Of a DNA stretch of 64,000 bases, positions 34,546 to 46,194 are shown one piece after another. Every line of letters begins with the position of its first letter. Within the stretch, counting starts at the first letter, position 1. This DNA comes from Tragulus kanchil (Eukaryota > Chordata > Mammalia > Artiodactyla > Tragulidae), in assembly GCA_022376925.1 (NCBI GenBank), contig JAIOJX010000025.1, positions 184,325,801 through 184,389,800 on the forward strand. Direction: 5' to 3'. Both the position numbers and the translations under genes were made by a program. The notes under the pieces are model-generated. The model saw only the letters and a list, made by a program, of their open reading frames with translations, was not told where the DNA came from and did no database searches.

Positions 34546-34758
34546 GTGGCTGCTGCTATGGTTGAGTCCAGTGGCCATGTCTTGCTATTTGCGACCCCAT
34601 GGATTGCAGCCTGCCAGGCTTCTCTGTCTGTGGGATTTCCCAGGCAAGAATACTGGAGTGGGTTTTTCTTCTCCAGGGGTTCTTCCTCACCCAGGATCAA
34701 ACCCACGTTTCCTACATTAGCGGGCAGATTCTTTACTGCTCAGCCACCAGGGAAGCCT
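34546..34758 (-). mobile_element. Bov-tA SINE, second copy
   Basis: Copy of 33405-33617 in duplication 8. Confidence 0.88.
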
Positions 34759-34945
34759 GTCACATCAAGTTAAAGCCAAACCAACCTTGTTCAACTCGAG
34801 CTCTTTGGGAGGTCACATTTGCCTGTGGGTTGTAATTTGCAACTTTTTGCCTTGTTATACAAGGGTAGTGGTTCCTAACCTTTCTTTCACCACCAAAAGC
34901 CCCTTTTGATTTCTTCTACTCAGATCCCCAGGTTTTAACAACAAA

Positions 34946-35023
34946 TCTCACGGACAGAGGAGCCTGGCGGGCTACCGTCCATGGGGTCACAGAGAGTCTG
35001 ACACGACTGAGCAACTAACACTT
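34946..35023 (+). mobile_element. Bov-tA/BovA 3' fragment
   Basis: cacggacagaggagcctggc, ccgtccatggggtcacagag, tgacacgactgagcaactaa. Repeated at 36037-36114. Confidence 0.88.
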
Positions 35024-35284
35024 TCTGTAAGAACAGCCTGAGCTAGGGCTTACTAATAATAAAAGCTAATATGCATCTGAGAAGAAATGATACAAAAGAA
35101 CTTCCTTACAAAACAGAAAGACTCGCAGACACAGAGAATGGACTTACAGTGGCCAGGGGGAAAGACAGAGGGAGGGATTATCAGGGAGTTTGTGGTGGAC
35201 GTGTACCGTCAGTCCTACTGAGGTGGATGAACCTAGAACCTGTTATACAGAGTGAAGTAAGTCAGAAAGAGAAAGACAAGGGTC

Positions 35285-35408
35285 AAGTCGTTGGTGTGCA
35301 ACTGCCAACCCCATGGATGGCAGCCCACCAGGCCTCGCTGTCCCTCATCCTCTCCCGTAGTTTGCCCAAGTTCATGTCCATTGAATTGGTGATGCCATCC
35401 AACCATAT
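35285..35408 (-). mobile_element. BovB 3' fragment
   Basis: aagtcgttggtgtgcaactg, ggatggcagcccaccaggcc, gaattggtgatgccatccaa. Antisense BovB 3' end, repeated at 36376-36499. Confidence 0.82.
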
Positions 35409-35411
35409 TAA

Positions 35412-35440
35412 CACATATATATGTATATATATATATATGG
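35412..35440. repeat. (TA)n microsatellite
   Basis: Interrupted AT repeat between the BovB piece and the L1 tail. Repeated at 36503-36531. Confidence 0.9.
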
Positions 35441-36036
35441 AATTCAGAAAAAATGATACTGATGAACATATTTCCAGGGACAGAATAGGGGCACAGATGT
35501 GGAGAACAGACTGTGGACACAATAAGGGAAGGAGAGGGTGGGGTGAACCTAAAGAGCAGCGCTGAAGTACATATACATCACTATATGCAAAACAGATGGC
35601 TCATGGGAAGTCGCTGCCCAACCCAGGGAGCTCTGTCCTGTGCTCTGTAACGGCCTGAGGTGTGGGTGAGGTTTGTGCAGACTTACGGCTGATTCATGTT
35701 GTAACGTGGCAGAAGCCAACACGATATTGTCAAATACTTATCCTCCAATGAAAAACAAAGTTTACGAAATAATGAATAAAAACAGAATGGGTACCCACCA
35801 AGGTCCTATTGCCCAACAAGGGACTCTGCTCAGTGTGCTGTGGCAGCCTGGACAGGGGGGAGTCTGGGGGAGATAGGACGGATGTGTACGCAGGGCTGAG
35901 TTCCCCTGCTTGAACTAAACAGTAAATTTGCAACTTTTTGCCTTGTTATACAAGGGTAGTGGTTCCTAACCTTTCTTTCACCACCAAAAGCCCCTTTTGA
36001 TTTCTTCTACTCAGATCCCCAGGTTTTAACAACAAA

Positions 36037-36114
36037 TCTCACGGACAGAGGAGCCTGGCGGGCTACCGTCCATGGGGTCACAGAGAGTCTGACACGACTG
36101 AGCAACTAACACTT
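36037..36114 (+). mobile_element. Bov-tA/BovA 3' fragment, second copy
   Basis: Copy of 34946-35023 in duplication 9. Confidence 0.85.
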
Positions 36115-36164
36115 TCTGTAAGAACAGCCTGAGCTAGGGCTTACTAATAATAAAAGCTAATATG

Positions 36165-37070
36165 CATCTGAGAAGAAATGATACAAAAGAACTTCCTTAC
36201 AAAACAGAAAGACTCGCAGACACAGAGAATGGACTTACAGTGGCCAGGGGGAAAGACAGAGGGAGGGATTATCAGGGAGTTTGTGGTGGACGTGTACCGT
36301 CAGTCCTACTGAGGTGGATGAACCTAGAACCTGTTATACAGAGTGAAGTAAGTCAGAAAGAGAAAGACAAGGGTCAAGTCGTTGGTGTGCAACTGCCAAC
36401 CCCATGGATGGCAGCCCACCAGGCCTCGCTGTCCCTCATCCTCTCCCGTAGTTTGCCCAAGTTCATGTCCATTGAATTGGTGATGCCATCCAACCATATT
36501 AACACATATATATGTATATATATATATATGGAATTCAGAAAAAATGATACTGATGAACATATTTCCAGGGACAGAATAGGGGCACAGATGTGGAGAACAG
36601 ACTGTGGACACAATAAGGGAAGGAGAGGGTGGGGTGAACCTAAAGAGCAGCGCTGAAGTACATATACATCACTATATGCAAAACAGATGGCTCATGGGAA
36701 GTCGCTGCCCAACCCAGGGAGCTCTGTCCTGTGCTCTGTAACGGCCTGAGGTGTGGGTGAGGTTTGTGCAGACTTACGGCTGATTCATGTTGTAACGTGG
36801 CAGAAGCCAACACGATATTGTCAAATACTTATCCTCCAATGAAAAACAAAGTTTACGAAATAATGAATAAAAACAGAATGGGTACCCACCAAGGTCCTAT
36901 TGCCCAACAAGGGACTCTGCTCAGTGTGCTGTGGCAGCCTGGACAGGGGGGAGTCTGGGGGAGATAGGACGGATGTGTACGCAGGGCTGAGTTCCCCTGC
37001 TGTTCACCCAGAACTACAGCATTGTTCATCGGTTACACCCCAGTACAAAATAAAACGTTTAAAAAGTTAA
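36165..37070 (+). mobile_element. L1 3' UTR pieces with BovB insertion (copy 2, complete end)
   Basis: Second copy of 35074-35911. It continues past the duplicated part with the true L1 end: gttcacccagaactacagca, ggttacaccccagtacaaaa, then an A-rich tail. The inner BovB piece is 36376-36499. Confidence 0.78.
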
Positions 37071-37089
37071 TAATAACATTAATAAAAAT

Positions 37090-37320
37090 CAATGGCAATG
37101 GAGCTCTTACTGAACTGCCAGGCACCACGCTCATTGCTTCCTCCCGGAGTCCTCCCAATACGTCTATGGCATCTGGACTGTTATGTCTCCCATTGTTCAT
37201 CAGTGTGAAAATCAAGGTTCACAGAGCTGTGTGCACAAGTCAGCGACTCAGCGAGTGGCCAAACCAGAATTCAGACCCAGGTCTGACAGCGGGAACCACA
37301 GTTTTAACCATTGTGTTTTT
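37090..37320 (-). mobile_element. MIR SINE
   Basis: Antisense MIR layout: aactgccaggcaccacgctc, then gaaaatcaaggttcacagag, aaaccagaattcagacccag and accacagttttaaccattgt. Confidence 0.7.
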
Positions 37321-38014
37321 TCTGCCAGTACATTCCTGACAAAAGGAAAAAAAAAAAAAAAGTATAGTTTCATCCGATGGTAAGCAAATGATGTGAGTTT
37401 CTTCGGGGCATTGAGAATGGCTTTGTGTCACTGTTAGGTTCTTTGGCCACCACAAAGGACCATCCAGGAGTGAAGTTTGAAACAATTCAAGCAATAAAGG
37501 GATGATGTACAGATCCTTTTCTATCAGATGAAGAAGCTGCCAAGATAATCTAAAAATGATCACTTCAGGGCAACAAAAAATGCATAGTAGATTGGCCATC
37601 ACACACAGGAGACCCCAACCATGCAAAAAAAATCTTGAAAGGAAACCCTATTTCTGATGAGACTTTTCCCACAGTGTGAATTTCAGAGTCGAACAACTGC
37701 CGAAGACATCTGACTTCCTGGCTGCTCAGCTGCCCCGCCCCAGCCCGGGGCAGTTCAGGATGGTTCCTGAAGGCCACTGCACCTGGAGCAGGTGCACCTC
37801 GTCCATCTTAGAGTTAGAGCTAGCCACTGCACAACATGATTGAAAATGTGGTACAATGCTGTATATGCAGAACAGTCATTGATCACCCTCAGCCTCCCCG
37901 GTCCCGATGTTACAGTTTCTGAATTGAAACTTGTAGAACTAAAACAAAGGACAGTCACTTAAATGTCCCTAAGGGTCATGCCCAAGGCTTAGAACTAAGT
38001 CTAGTGAATGTGTA
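37321..38014. other. unique non-coding DNA
   Basis: No exon recognised. It includes an A run at 37348-37361. From 37481 on it is the first unit of duplication 10. Confidence 0.45.
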
Positions 38015-38217
38015 TGTATGTGTGCTCTGTTGTACTAGACTCTTCACTGTAGCCTGCCAGACTCCTTTTGTCCATGAAAATTTGCAGAAAATATTGGAGT
38101 GGGTTGCCATTTCATCTTCCAGGGGATCTTGCCAACCCAGGGATGAAACCCCACGTCTCTTCCAGCTCCAGCGTTGGCTGCTGTGTTCTTTATTACTAGT
38201 GCCACCTGGGAAGCCTG
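38015..38217 (-). mobile_element. Bov-tA SINE
   Basis: Antisense, diverged: tagcctgccagactcctttt, aaaatattggagtgggttgc, tattactagtgccacctggg. Repeated at 39101-39303; its last part appears again at 40371-40398. Confidence 0.9.
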
Positions 38218-38245
38218 AAATAAGTCTAGAGCAAGTCCTGAAGGC

Positions 38246-38345
38246 AGATGGGAGGAAGGGGAAAGCGAGAGGGAGGGATGGAAGGGAAGAAGGAAGGCAT
38301 GGAGGAAGAAGGAAGGGAATGAAGGAGAGATGGGGAGAGAGTTAA
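38246..38345. repeat. GGAA-rich polypurine tract
   Basis: About 100 bp almost purely of A and G. Also at 39332-39431 and 40425-40524 through duplications 10 and 11. One G/A difference (ggggag/ggagag) separates copy 1 from the others. Confidence 0.9.
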
Positions 38346-39100
38346 GACTCAGGAAACACGATGGAGATCTAGTGCTTCTTACTGCAGGCCTGGAAAAGAT
38401 TACATACACTTCCTTACCTTCTTTAGAAGGAGGTGGGGTCATATAACACATCTACTTTGAAATCTTTGATTGCTCGTGTAGCTTCCTCCACGCCCTCTTC
38501 CCTGCTGGGGTAACCATATGGGAGAGTCAGGTGAAGGAGCCACTCAGCCAAAGTTTGTGTTGAGGTGAACAATTCAAGCAATAAAGGGATGATGTACAGA
38601 TCCTTTTCTATCAGATGAAGAAGCTGCCAAGATAATCTAAAAATGATCACTTCAGGGCAACAAAAAATGCATAGTAGATTGGCCATCACACACAGGAGAC
38701 CCCAACCATGCAAAAAAAATCTTGAAAGGAAACCCTATTTCTGATGAGACTTTTCCCACAGTGTGAATTTCAGAGTCGAACAACTGCCAAGACATCTGAC
38801 TTCCTGGCTGCTCAGCTGCCCCGCCCCAGCCCGGGGCAGTTCAGGATGGTTCCTGAAGGCCACTGCACCTGGAGCAGGTGCACCTCGTCCATCTTAGAGT
38901 TAGAGCTAGCCACTGCACAACATGATTGAAAATGTGGTACAATGCTGTATATGCAGAACAGTCATTGATCACCCTCAGCCTCCCCGGTCCCGATGTTACA
39001 GTTTCTGAATTGAAACTTGTAGAACTAAAACAAAGGACAGTCACTTAAATGTCCCTAAGGGTCATGCCCAAGGCTTAGAACTAAGTCTAGTGAATGTGTA

Positions 39101-39303
39101 TGTATGTGTGCTCTGTTGTACTAGACTCTTCACTGTAGCCTGCCAGACTCCTTTTGTCCATGAAAATTTGCAGAAAATATTGGAGTGGGTTGCCATTTCA
39201 TCTTCCAGGGGATCTTGCCAACCCAGGGATGAAACCCCACGTCTCTTCCAGCTCCAGCGTTGGCTGCTGTGTTCTTTATTACTAGTGCCACCTGGGAAGC
39301 CTG
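39101..39303 (-). mobile_element. Bov-tA SINE, second copy
   Basis: Copy of 38015-38217 in duplication 10. Confidence 0.86.
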
Positions 39304-40261
39304 AAATAAGTCTAGAGCAAGTCCTGAAGGCAGATGGGAGGAAGGGGAAAGCGAGAGGGAGGGATGGAAGGGAAGAAGGAAGGCATGGAGGAAGAAGGAA
39401 GGGAATGAAGGAGAGATGGAGAGAGAGTTAAGACTCAGGAAACACGATGGAGATCTAGTGCTTCTTACTGCAGGCCTGGAAAAGATTACATACACTTCCT
39501 TACCTTCTTTAGAAGGAGGTGGGGTCATATAACACATCTACTTTGAAATCTTTGATTGCTCGTGTAGCTTCCTCCACGCCCTCTTCCCTGCTGGGGTAAC
39601 CATATGGGAGTCAGAAGTCTTGTGTTGAGGTGAAGGAGCCACTCAGCCAAAGTTTTGCCCTGGAGAGTAAATCCAGAGGCTCAGTAGACCTGAATGAGCA
39701 AGAATTACACCTTGGTTCCTCAAGTCACGGAGGAACAACTCTAGGGGGTGTTTTATTAAAGCAGCATTATTTCTCTTAGCCTGACTGATACAGGAAATGA
39801 ATGGCAAATATACCCAGAGCCAACTGACAAGAGAAATGTTTTACTGTTATAAAACAAAGTTGCACACTGGCTGGGCCTAACCAGGGCTCAACAAATGCTT
39901 GTTGAATATTGCATGATCGATGTTTTTCTGAGCTCATCTTCAGTAGGGATACGTCTACTACCTCAGCTCTTAGCAAAATAGGTTTCCCACTGCTCTCTGT
40001 CTAATGTCTCCTATCTTCCTTTGCCACTCAACAAATGTTAATTATTGATGGTGGTGAAGGTGTTCGAATTTCACTATTCCTCCCAACATCCATTGTTACC
40101 ATTTTAATTAGGTCCATTTCTCTCCTCTTATCCTGTCCTTGCTACTCCCTACACCCAAATTCTGCCCAATGGTCCACTGTCAGCTCAAGTCTTATCTCCA
40201 AGATGTGACTTTCCCATCCAACTTGATCTCTTCAGTCTATCATACATAGTAAACGCTCTGA
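39304..40261. other. unique DNA with possible L2-like stretches
   Basis: No exon recognised. ggctcaacaaatgcttgttg (near 39890) and 40100-40255 resemble the 3' part of L2, weakly. Repeats from 40397 to 41354. Confidence 0.4.
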
Positions 40262-40366
40262 GTTGTTGCCGTTGTTGTTGCTCTTGTCCAGTCACTAAGT
40301 CACGTCTGACTATTTAAGGTCCCATGAGCTGCAGCACGCCAGACTCCTGTCCGTCACTGTTTTTCC
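40262..40366 (-). mobile_element. BovB 3' tip, cut at junction
   Basis: ttgttgttgctcttgtccag, aagtcacgtctgactattta, ctgcagcacgccagactcc. This is the first 105 bases of the element that is complete at 41355-41875. Confidence 0.85.
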
Positions 40367-41354
40367 TTCCATTACTAGTGCCACCTGGGAAGCCTGAAAT
40401 AAGTCTAGAGCAAGTCCTGAAGGCAGATGGGAGGAAGGGGAAAGCGAGAGGGAGGGATGGAAGGGAAGAAGGAAGGCATGGAGGAAGAAGGAAGGGAATG
40501 AAGGAGAGATGGAGAGAGAGTTAAGACTCAGGAAACACGATGGAGATCTAGTGCTTCTTACTGCAGGCCTGGAAAAGATTACATACACTTCCTTACCTTC
40601 TTTAGAAGGAGGTGGGGTCATATAACACATCTACTTTGAAATCTTTGATTGCTCGTGTAGCTTCCTCCACGCCCTCTTCCCTGCTGGGGTAACCATATGG
40701 GAGTCAGAAGTCTTGTGTTGAGGTGAAGGAGCCACTCAGCCAAAGTTTTGCCCTGGAGAGTAAATCCAGAGGCTCAGTAGACCTGAATGAGCAAGAATTA
40801 CACCTTGGTTCCTCAAGTCACGGAGGAACAACTCTAGGGGGTGTTTTATTAAAGCAGCATTATTTCTCTTAGCCTGACTGATACAGGAAATGAATGGCAA
40901 ATATACCCAGAGCCAACTGACAAGAGAAATGTTTTACTGTTATAAAACAAAGTTGCACACTGGCTGGGCCTAACCAGGGCTCAACAAATGCTTGTTGAAT
41001 ATTGCATGATCGATGTTTTTCTGAGCTCATCTTCAGTAGGGATACGTCTACTACCTCAGCTCTTAGCAAAATAGGTTTCCCACTGCTCTCTGTCTAATGT
41101 CTCCTATCTTCCTTTGCCACTCAACAAATGTTAATTATTGATGGTGGTGAAGGTGTTCGAATTTCACTATTCCTCCCAACATCCATTGTTACCATTTTAA
41201 TTAGGTCCATTTCTCTCCTCTTATCCTGTCCTTGCTACTCCCTACACCCAAATTCTGCCCAATGGTCCACTGTCAGCTCAAGTCTTATCTCCAAGATGTG
41301 ACTTTCCCATCCAACTTGATCTCTTCAGTCTATCATACATAGTAAACGCTCTGA

Positions 41355-41875
41355 GTTGTTGCCGTTGTTGTTGCTCTTGTCCAGTCACTAAGTCACGTCT
41401 GACTATTTAAGGTCCCATGAGCTGCAGCACGCCAGACTCCCCTGTCCGTCACTGTCTCCCTTACTTTGCCCAAACTCATGTCCATTGAGTCAGAGATGGA
41501 TGCCATCCAACCATCTCATCTTCTGTCACCCCCTTCTCCTCCTGCCCTCAATCTTTCCCAGCATTAGAGTCGTTTCCAGTGAGTCATCTCTTTGCATCAG
41601 GTGACCATAGTATCGGAGCTTCAGCTTCAGCATCAGTCCTTCCAATGAATATTGAGGGTTGATTTTCTTTAGGACTGACTGATTTGATCTCTTTGCAGTC
41701 CAAGAGACTCTCAAGAGTCCTCTCCAGCACCACAATTTGAAAGCATCAATTCTTCAGTGTTCAGTCTTCTTTATGGTCCAACTCTCATACCCACATGTGA
41801 CTTTTGACTATGCAGACCTTTGTCAGCAAAGTGATGTCTCTGATTTTTAATGCTCTGAGTTAATACCACCCAATT
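41355..41875 (-). mobile_element. BovB LINE 3' part
   Basis: Antisense BovB: ccagtcactaagtcacgtct, then cagtgagtcatctctttgca, ttcagcttcagcatcagtcc and ttctttatggtccaactctc. The minus-strand ORF (41526-41735) reads the BovB C-terminus. Repeated at 42450-42970. Confidence 0.92.
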
Positions 41876-41883
41876 CAATCCAC

Positions 41884-42214
41884 TATTTTTTTTATTTTAT
41901 TTTATTTTTTGGGGGGTTGAGGGGAGCCGCGGGTTGGGGAGGGAGGGGAGCAAGTGGGCCACTTCTATTGGTCTTTCATTTCTCTATTTTCATCCATCTT
42001 TGTTCTTTGGCCCGGGTGGGCCTCCCATCACAGTGGCCTCTCTTGTCGCAGAACACTGGCTCTGGGCACATGCACTCCAGAGCTCCGGCTCGGTAATTGG
42101 ACACATCGATCCAGCCGCTCCGTGGCACGTGGGACCCTCCCAGGCCAGGGTTCGAACTGGCACCCTTTGCACTGCAAGGTGGTGTCCTTACCCACTGGAC
42201 CACCAAGGAAGCCC
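41884..42214 (-). mobile_element. long CHR-type SINE
   Basis: Antisense full-length long SINE. It has an inverted T-rich tail, the 3' module (gccacttctattggtctttc), the body, and the tRNA-like head with B box ending at accctttgcactgcaaggtg. Third independent long-form locus in this window. Confidence 0.9.
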
Positions 42215-42449
42215 TTTTTTAAATTTTCTATGTGTAAAATGAGCAGCAGTTTTTTATGTGCCAACATACCTAAGATCTGGGCAATATACCACCTTTCTTT
42301 TAGTGAACAATTTCCTCTTTCTGTCCTTGCTACTCCCTACACCCAAATTCTGCCCAATGGTCCACTGTCAGCTCAAGTCTTATCTCCAAGATGTGACTTT
42401 CCCATCCAACTTGATCTCTTCAGTCTATCATACATAGTAAACGCTCTGA

Positions 42450-42970
42450 GTTGTTGCCGTTGTTGTTGCTCTTGTCCAGTCACTAAGTCACGTCTGACTA
42501 TTTAAGGTCCCATGAGCTGCAGCACGCCAGACTCCCCTGTCCGTCACTGTCTCCCTTACTTTGCCCAAACTCATGTCCATTGAGTCAGAGATGGATGCCA
42601 TCCAACCATCTCATCTTCTGTCACCCCCTTCTCCTCCTGCCCTCAATCTTTCCCAGCATTAGAGTCGTTTCCAGTGAGTCATCTCTTTGCATCAGGTGAC
42701 CATAGTATCGGAGCTTCAGCTTCAGCATCAGTCCTTCCAATGAATATTGAGGGTTGATTTTCTTTAGGACTGACTGATTTGATCTCTTTGCAGTCCAAGA
42801 GACTCTCAAGAGTCCTCTCCAGCACCACAATTTGAAAGCATCAATTCTTCAGTGTTCAGTCTTCTTTATGGTCCAACTCTCATACCCACATGTGACTTTT
42901 GACTATGCAGACCTTTGTCAGCAAAGTGATGTCTCTGATTTTTAATGCTCTGAGTTAATACCACCCAATT
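42450..42970 (-). mobile_element. BovB LINE 3' part, second copy
   Basis: Copy of 41355-41875 in duplication 12. Confidence 0.88.
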
Positions 42971-42978
42971 CAATCCAC

Positions 42979-43294
42979 TATTTTTTATTTTATTTTATTT
43001 TTGGGGCCGGGGGTTGGGGAGGGAGGGGAGCAAGTGGGCCACTTCTATTGGTCTTTCATTTCTCTATTTTCATCCATCTTTGTTCTTTGGCCCGGGTGGG
43101 CCTCCCATCACAGTGGCCTCTCTTGTCGCAGAACACTGGCTCTGGGCACATGCACTCCAGAGCTCCGGCTCGGTAATTGGACACATCGATCCAGCCGCTC
43201 CGTGGCACGTGGGACCCTCCCAGGCCAGGGTTCGAACTGGCACCCTTTGCACTGCAAGGTGGTGTCCTTACCCACTGGACCACCAAGGAAGCCC
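42979..43294 (-). mobile_element. long CHR-type SINE, second copy
   Basis: Copy of 41884-42214 with a shorter T-rich tail. The body shows no difference. Confidence 0.87.
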
Positions 43295-43296
43295 TT

Positions 43297-45004
43297 TTTT
43301 AAATTTTCTATGTGTAAAATGAGCAGCAGTTTTTTATGTGCCAACATACCTAAGATCTGGGCAATATACCACCTTTCTTTTAGTGAACAATTTCCTCTCT
43401 CCCTTACCGTCTCCCATCCCAGTTCAACTCCTTGGATGTATGAATCATAGCAGAGTGGCCCTCCTGGCCAAAGAGGTCTGTGTTGGACCATCTTGAACCA
43501 GTCTTAGCATCTGTACCTGGTTGAACATAGTGATTGATCCAAGAGCCAAGTCCCGTGACTCATATTTTATCAATCAGTTTTTAATCCAGATTTTCTGACA
43601 TTGGAGTTAAGGGGCCTTTCTTCTAAGGCTATACTATGGAAATTTGCTTCTGGGAGCTACTAATTGTTGTGCCTTTTCCTCCTAAGGAGCCCGCATGTAG
43701 TAAGAGCAAAGAAATTGACATTCAGAAAGAAGTTAGGTCCAAATGAAAAGAACCCTAGTTTCAGTTGCTCGGAGCCATACCTCTCCCTTTCCATCTGCCC
43801 AAGAAAATAAATTTCTCTTCCACCTAAACTAGTTCCAATAGAATTTTTGTCACTTGCAATAAAGAATTCTGACTAATTCAAAAAATTACCTTTGAGAAAA
43901 GCTTAATTTACAAATTTGGCAAACTTGTCTGAGCACCCTTTATGTGAAGTTACAGCTACACTGTAATTTCAAACACAGAATAGATGAAGGAAGGGATGTG
44001 ATGCATGTAAAAGCTATTCATATTATTTATCACTTAGAGGGGCGACTAAGATGCTCCCACTGCAGCCCCAACCTGTGAGGTAAGCGTGCAGAGCCTAAAC
44101 ACAGGCACGTAGCCTGGAGGCTTCCTACGAATCCCGGCTGTCGATTTCACTACCCCCATCTCCTAATCACACCCAGCACTCCAAGCTGCCCACATTTCAA
44201 CATCTTTTGCAACAGACTGCTAATCTCACATGTTCACCAGGAGGATAGATTTTTGCACCTAGCATACTTGGGAAGTAGAATAAATAAGGGAATGATACTC
44301 TAAATATTTAATCTGCATGGGCATAGAGCAGTCAAACAGGCTGGTTATCAACCACTCTACATTCAGATGTGAGTCTCAGGGCAGAGTGGGTCAAAAACCA
44401 GGACTCCGGATTCCAGAAAAAGCTCAAGATTAGGGATTGAGAGAACCCCAGTAGGCTGACAACGAGGGAACTGCAAACAGACTTCTAGTTATTTCTCCGC
44501 CCGTCTATCACTCAGCCAGGCATCAGTCGTCAGCAGGCACAGACAATCACAAGCCTCCCCATCGCGATATTTTTAATAGCTTCTGATCACTGTTGCTTCA
44601 AGTTAGCCCATTGCTTCATGAGATGCTCTCATTTCATAAATCAGAGGATGCCCAAGTAAAGCCAAGGCTCACTGTCCCGGGTCCCTTCCTATCTCCACTG
44701 GATCACTGTGCAGAAGTATTCCAAACTCAGTCAGGACCCTGCATGTTGCAACTTCTGCATTTCAAAGAGTCAGAGTCCAGCAATTCAAAAAAGCACTCTA
44801 AACCAATTGAACTGTTTACTCAGACCTTCAGGAAATGATGAAAGCCAGTGTGTTCTCCTTGCACTGTAAACATTTTAACTGTCCTTTGAGTAGAGTTCTT
44901 TTGGTCAGTCTCTCCTCATGCGGTCCCTCTCCCTCACCCAGCAGTGGAGTCCAGAAAAATATCTCTCTCTAGCAGTAACTCCTAAAAGCTCTCTTCTCCA
45001 AAAA
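43297..45004. other. unique non-coding DNA
   Basis: About 1.7 kb without a recognised repeat or exon. Short ORFs only (44593-44838 and smaller). Confidence 0.5.
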
Positions 45005-45288
45005 CAAATATCATATATTAATGCATATATTTGGAATCTATATCTAGAAATATGTATCTAACTCTAGAAAGACAGTACTGATGAACCTATCTACAGGAGA
45101 GCAATGGGGACAAATAGAGAACAGACTTATGGACTTGAGGGAGAGGGGAGGAACGAGAGAATGGGATGAACGGAGAGAGTAGCATGGAAACACACACACG
45201 ACCACATGTGAAATAGACAACCAGCGGGAATTTGCTGTATGAATCAGGCAACTCAACCAGGGCTCTATAGCAACTTAGATGGGTGAAA
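45005..45288 (+). mobile_element. L1 3' UTR fragment
   Basis: catatatttggaatctatat, gaaagacagtactgatgaac, gggacaaatagagaacagac, then ctctatagcaacttagatgg. Artiodactyl L1 3' end pattern. Confidence 0.78.
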
Positions 45289-45415
45289 GTTCTCAGTCCT
45301 CATGCCGCTGAAGCCTAGCCTGAAGGATTATGATCCTTACCTTGCTAGCATGTGAAATGAGTGCAGTGGTGTGGTACTGTGAACATTCCTTGGCATTGCC
45401 CTTCTTTGTGATACA
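45289..45415 (-). mobile_element. internal BovB fragment
   Basis: atgccgctgaagcctagcct, tgctagcatgtgaaatgagt, cattccttggcattgccctt match an internal antisense BovB segment upstream of its 3' end. Confidence 0.65.
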
Positions 45416-45482
45416 TAGATAGGTAGATAAATATGACAGATAGGTAATAATAGATGAGAGAGAAATGATGATGATGATGCGG
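45416..45482. repeat. GATA/GATG-rich simple repeat
   Basis: Imperfect ATAG and GATA units followed by four GATG/ATG units. Confidence 0.8.
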
Positions 45483-46194
45483 ATGCAAATGCGACTGTAT
45501 GAGAGAGTGCTCAGTAACAGCAACATCCCAATAACGATGAGCACACCAAGCCTCCTGATCTAGGTTTCTAAATGTTATTTTTTAGTAAGAGGAATCAGAG
45601 CCACTTGAAGAAGTGGTCAATTCCACGACTAGAGGAGGTAAAGCACAAGATGAAGAGAAAATGCTCCAACCATGATGTGAACATGCCGGAGGACACAGCA
45701 GCCAGTTTGAAGGGGTACTTCTGGTTAATCTAGAAAATTTTAACATCAAAAAAATGTGATATATTATAGCATTAACTAGCATCTATAGCATAACGTTATA
45801 GATTTCAGCATTAAAAAAGGTATAGATTATGCTCACGAAATAATACAAGAAACCATGAGTCATTCTGACATAATAGATTAAGGAGAACTAGAAAAAGAAG
45901 AGTTTGGTGAGGAATAGGGTATTTACACAGATTCAAAATACCTCCCCCATCAAATGCTTGTTAATTAAAAAGGAACAGGAGCAACGTTTCAGTGGAGAAG
46001 CCTGGCCGGCCAGCAGCACATAAATCAAGTGGTCAAGGGGAGCACCATCTGCTTTGGGGCACATTGAAGCTCTGCCCCTTGCTAGGGTAAAATGACAACA
46101 GAGCATCACTTTTTTTGATATTTCTGCCGAGAAATTGTAACTTGAATCTAGCTGTAAAAGAACAGCAAAACCTAAATGATAGGACATCATGTAA
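45483..46194. other. unassigned, AT-rich
   Basis: No exon recognised. It may be the upstream part of the old L1 tail that follows. Confidence 0.4.

Larger units (their letters stand above)
32605..34887. repeat. direct duplication 8, unit 1141 bp
   Basis: 32605-33745 is repeated as 33746-34887. Differences are one C/T (33165 against 34306) and one T in a T run near 33705/34847, close to the end of copy 1. This is the longest unit of the series. Confidence 0.97.
35074..35911 (+). mobile_element. L1 3' UTR pieces with BovB insertion (copy 1)
   Basis: 35074-35284 reads as the L1 end (cttacaaaacagaaagactc, agtaagtcagaaagagaaag). 35409-35911 continues with 3' UTR sequence (gatactgatgaacatatttc, ccaaggtcctattgcccaac). 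A BovB fragment sits between them at 35285-35408. Probably more than one L1 tail is juxtaposed. Confidence 0.78.
34833..37001. repeat. direct duplication 9, unit 1091 bp
   Basis: 34833-35911 is repeated as 35924-37001. Bases 35912-35923 look like a damaged version of the sequence following copy 2 (gaactaaacag against gaactacag). The first 54 bases overlap duplication 8 and so occur three times. Confidence 0.97.
37481..39653. repeat. direct duplication 10, unit 1086-1087 bp
   Basis: 37481-38567 is repeated as 38568-39653. The last 50 bases of copy 1 (38518-38567) hold the same words as copy 2 but in rearranged order: tgtgttgaggtg stands after, not before, gaaggagccactcagcc. One G is missing near 38787. 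This is the most scrambled of the 15 joins. Confidence 0.95.
39278..41463. repeat. direct duplication 11, unit 1093 bp, chained to 10 and 12
   Basis: 39278-40370 is repeated as 40371-41463. The last 30 bases of copy 1 are degraded (gactcctgtcc against gactcccctgtcc; gtttttccttcc against gtctcccttac). It overlaps duplication 10 on its left and 12 on its right, so these flanks are triplicated. Confidence 0.96.
41216..43398. repeat. direct duplication 12, unit 1080-1097 bp
   Basis: About 41216-42312 is repeated as 42313-43398. Offset is 1095 until the SINE tail, where the T-rich/G-rich stretch (41885-41935 against 42980-43015) is about 15 bases shorter in copy 2; after that the offset is 1080. 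The join itself is noisy (ctcttatcctgtcc against ctctttctgtcc). Confidence 0.96.

Noticed and set aside
35071..35565. 164-codon ORF present twice
   Set aside because: Reads through an L1 3' UTR, a BovB fragment and an AT microsatellite; not a gene. Its doubling follows from duplication 9.
38246..38345. Polypurine tract as a triplex-forming regulatory element
   Set aside because: Simple GGAA-type low-complexity sequence; its three copies come from duplications 10 and 11.
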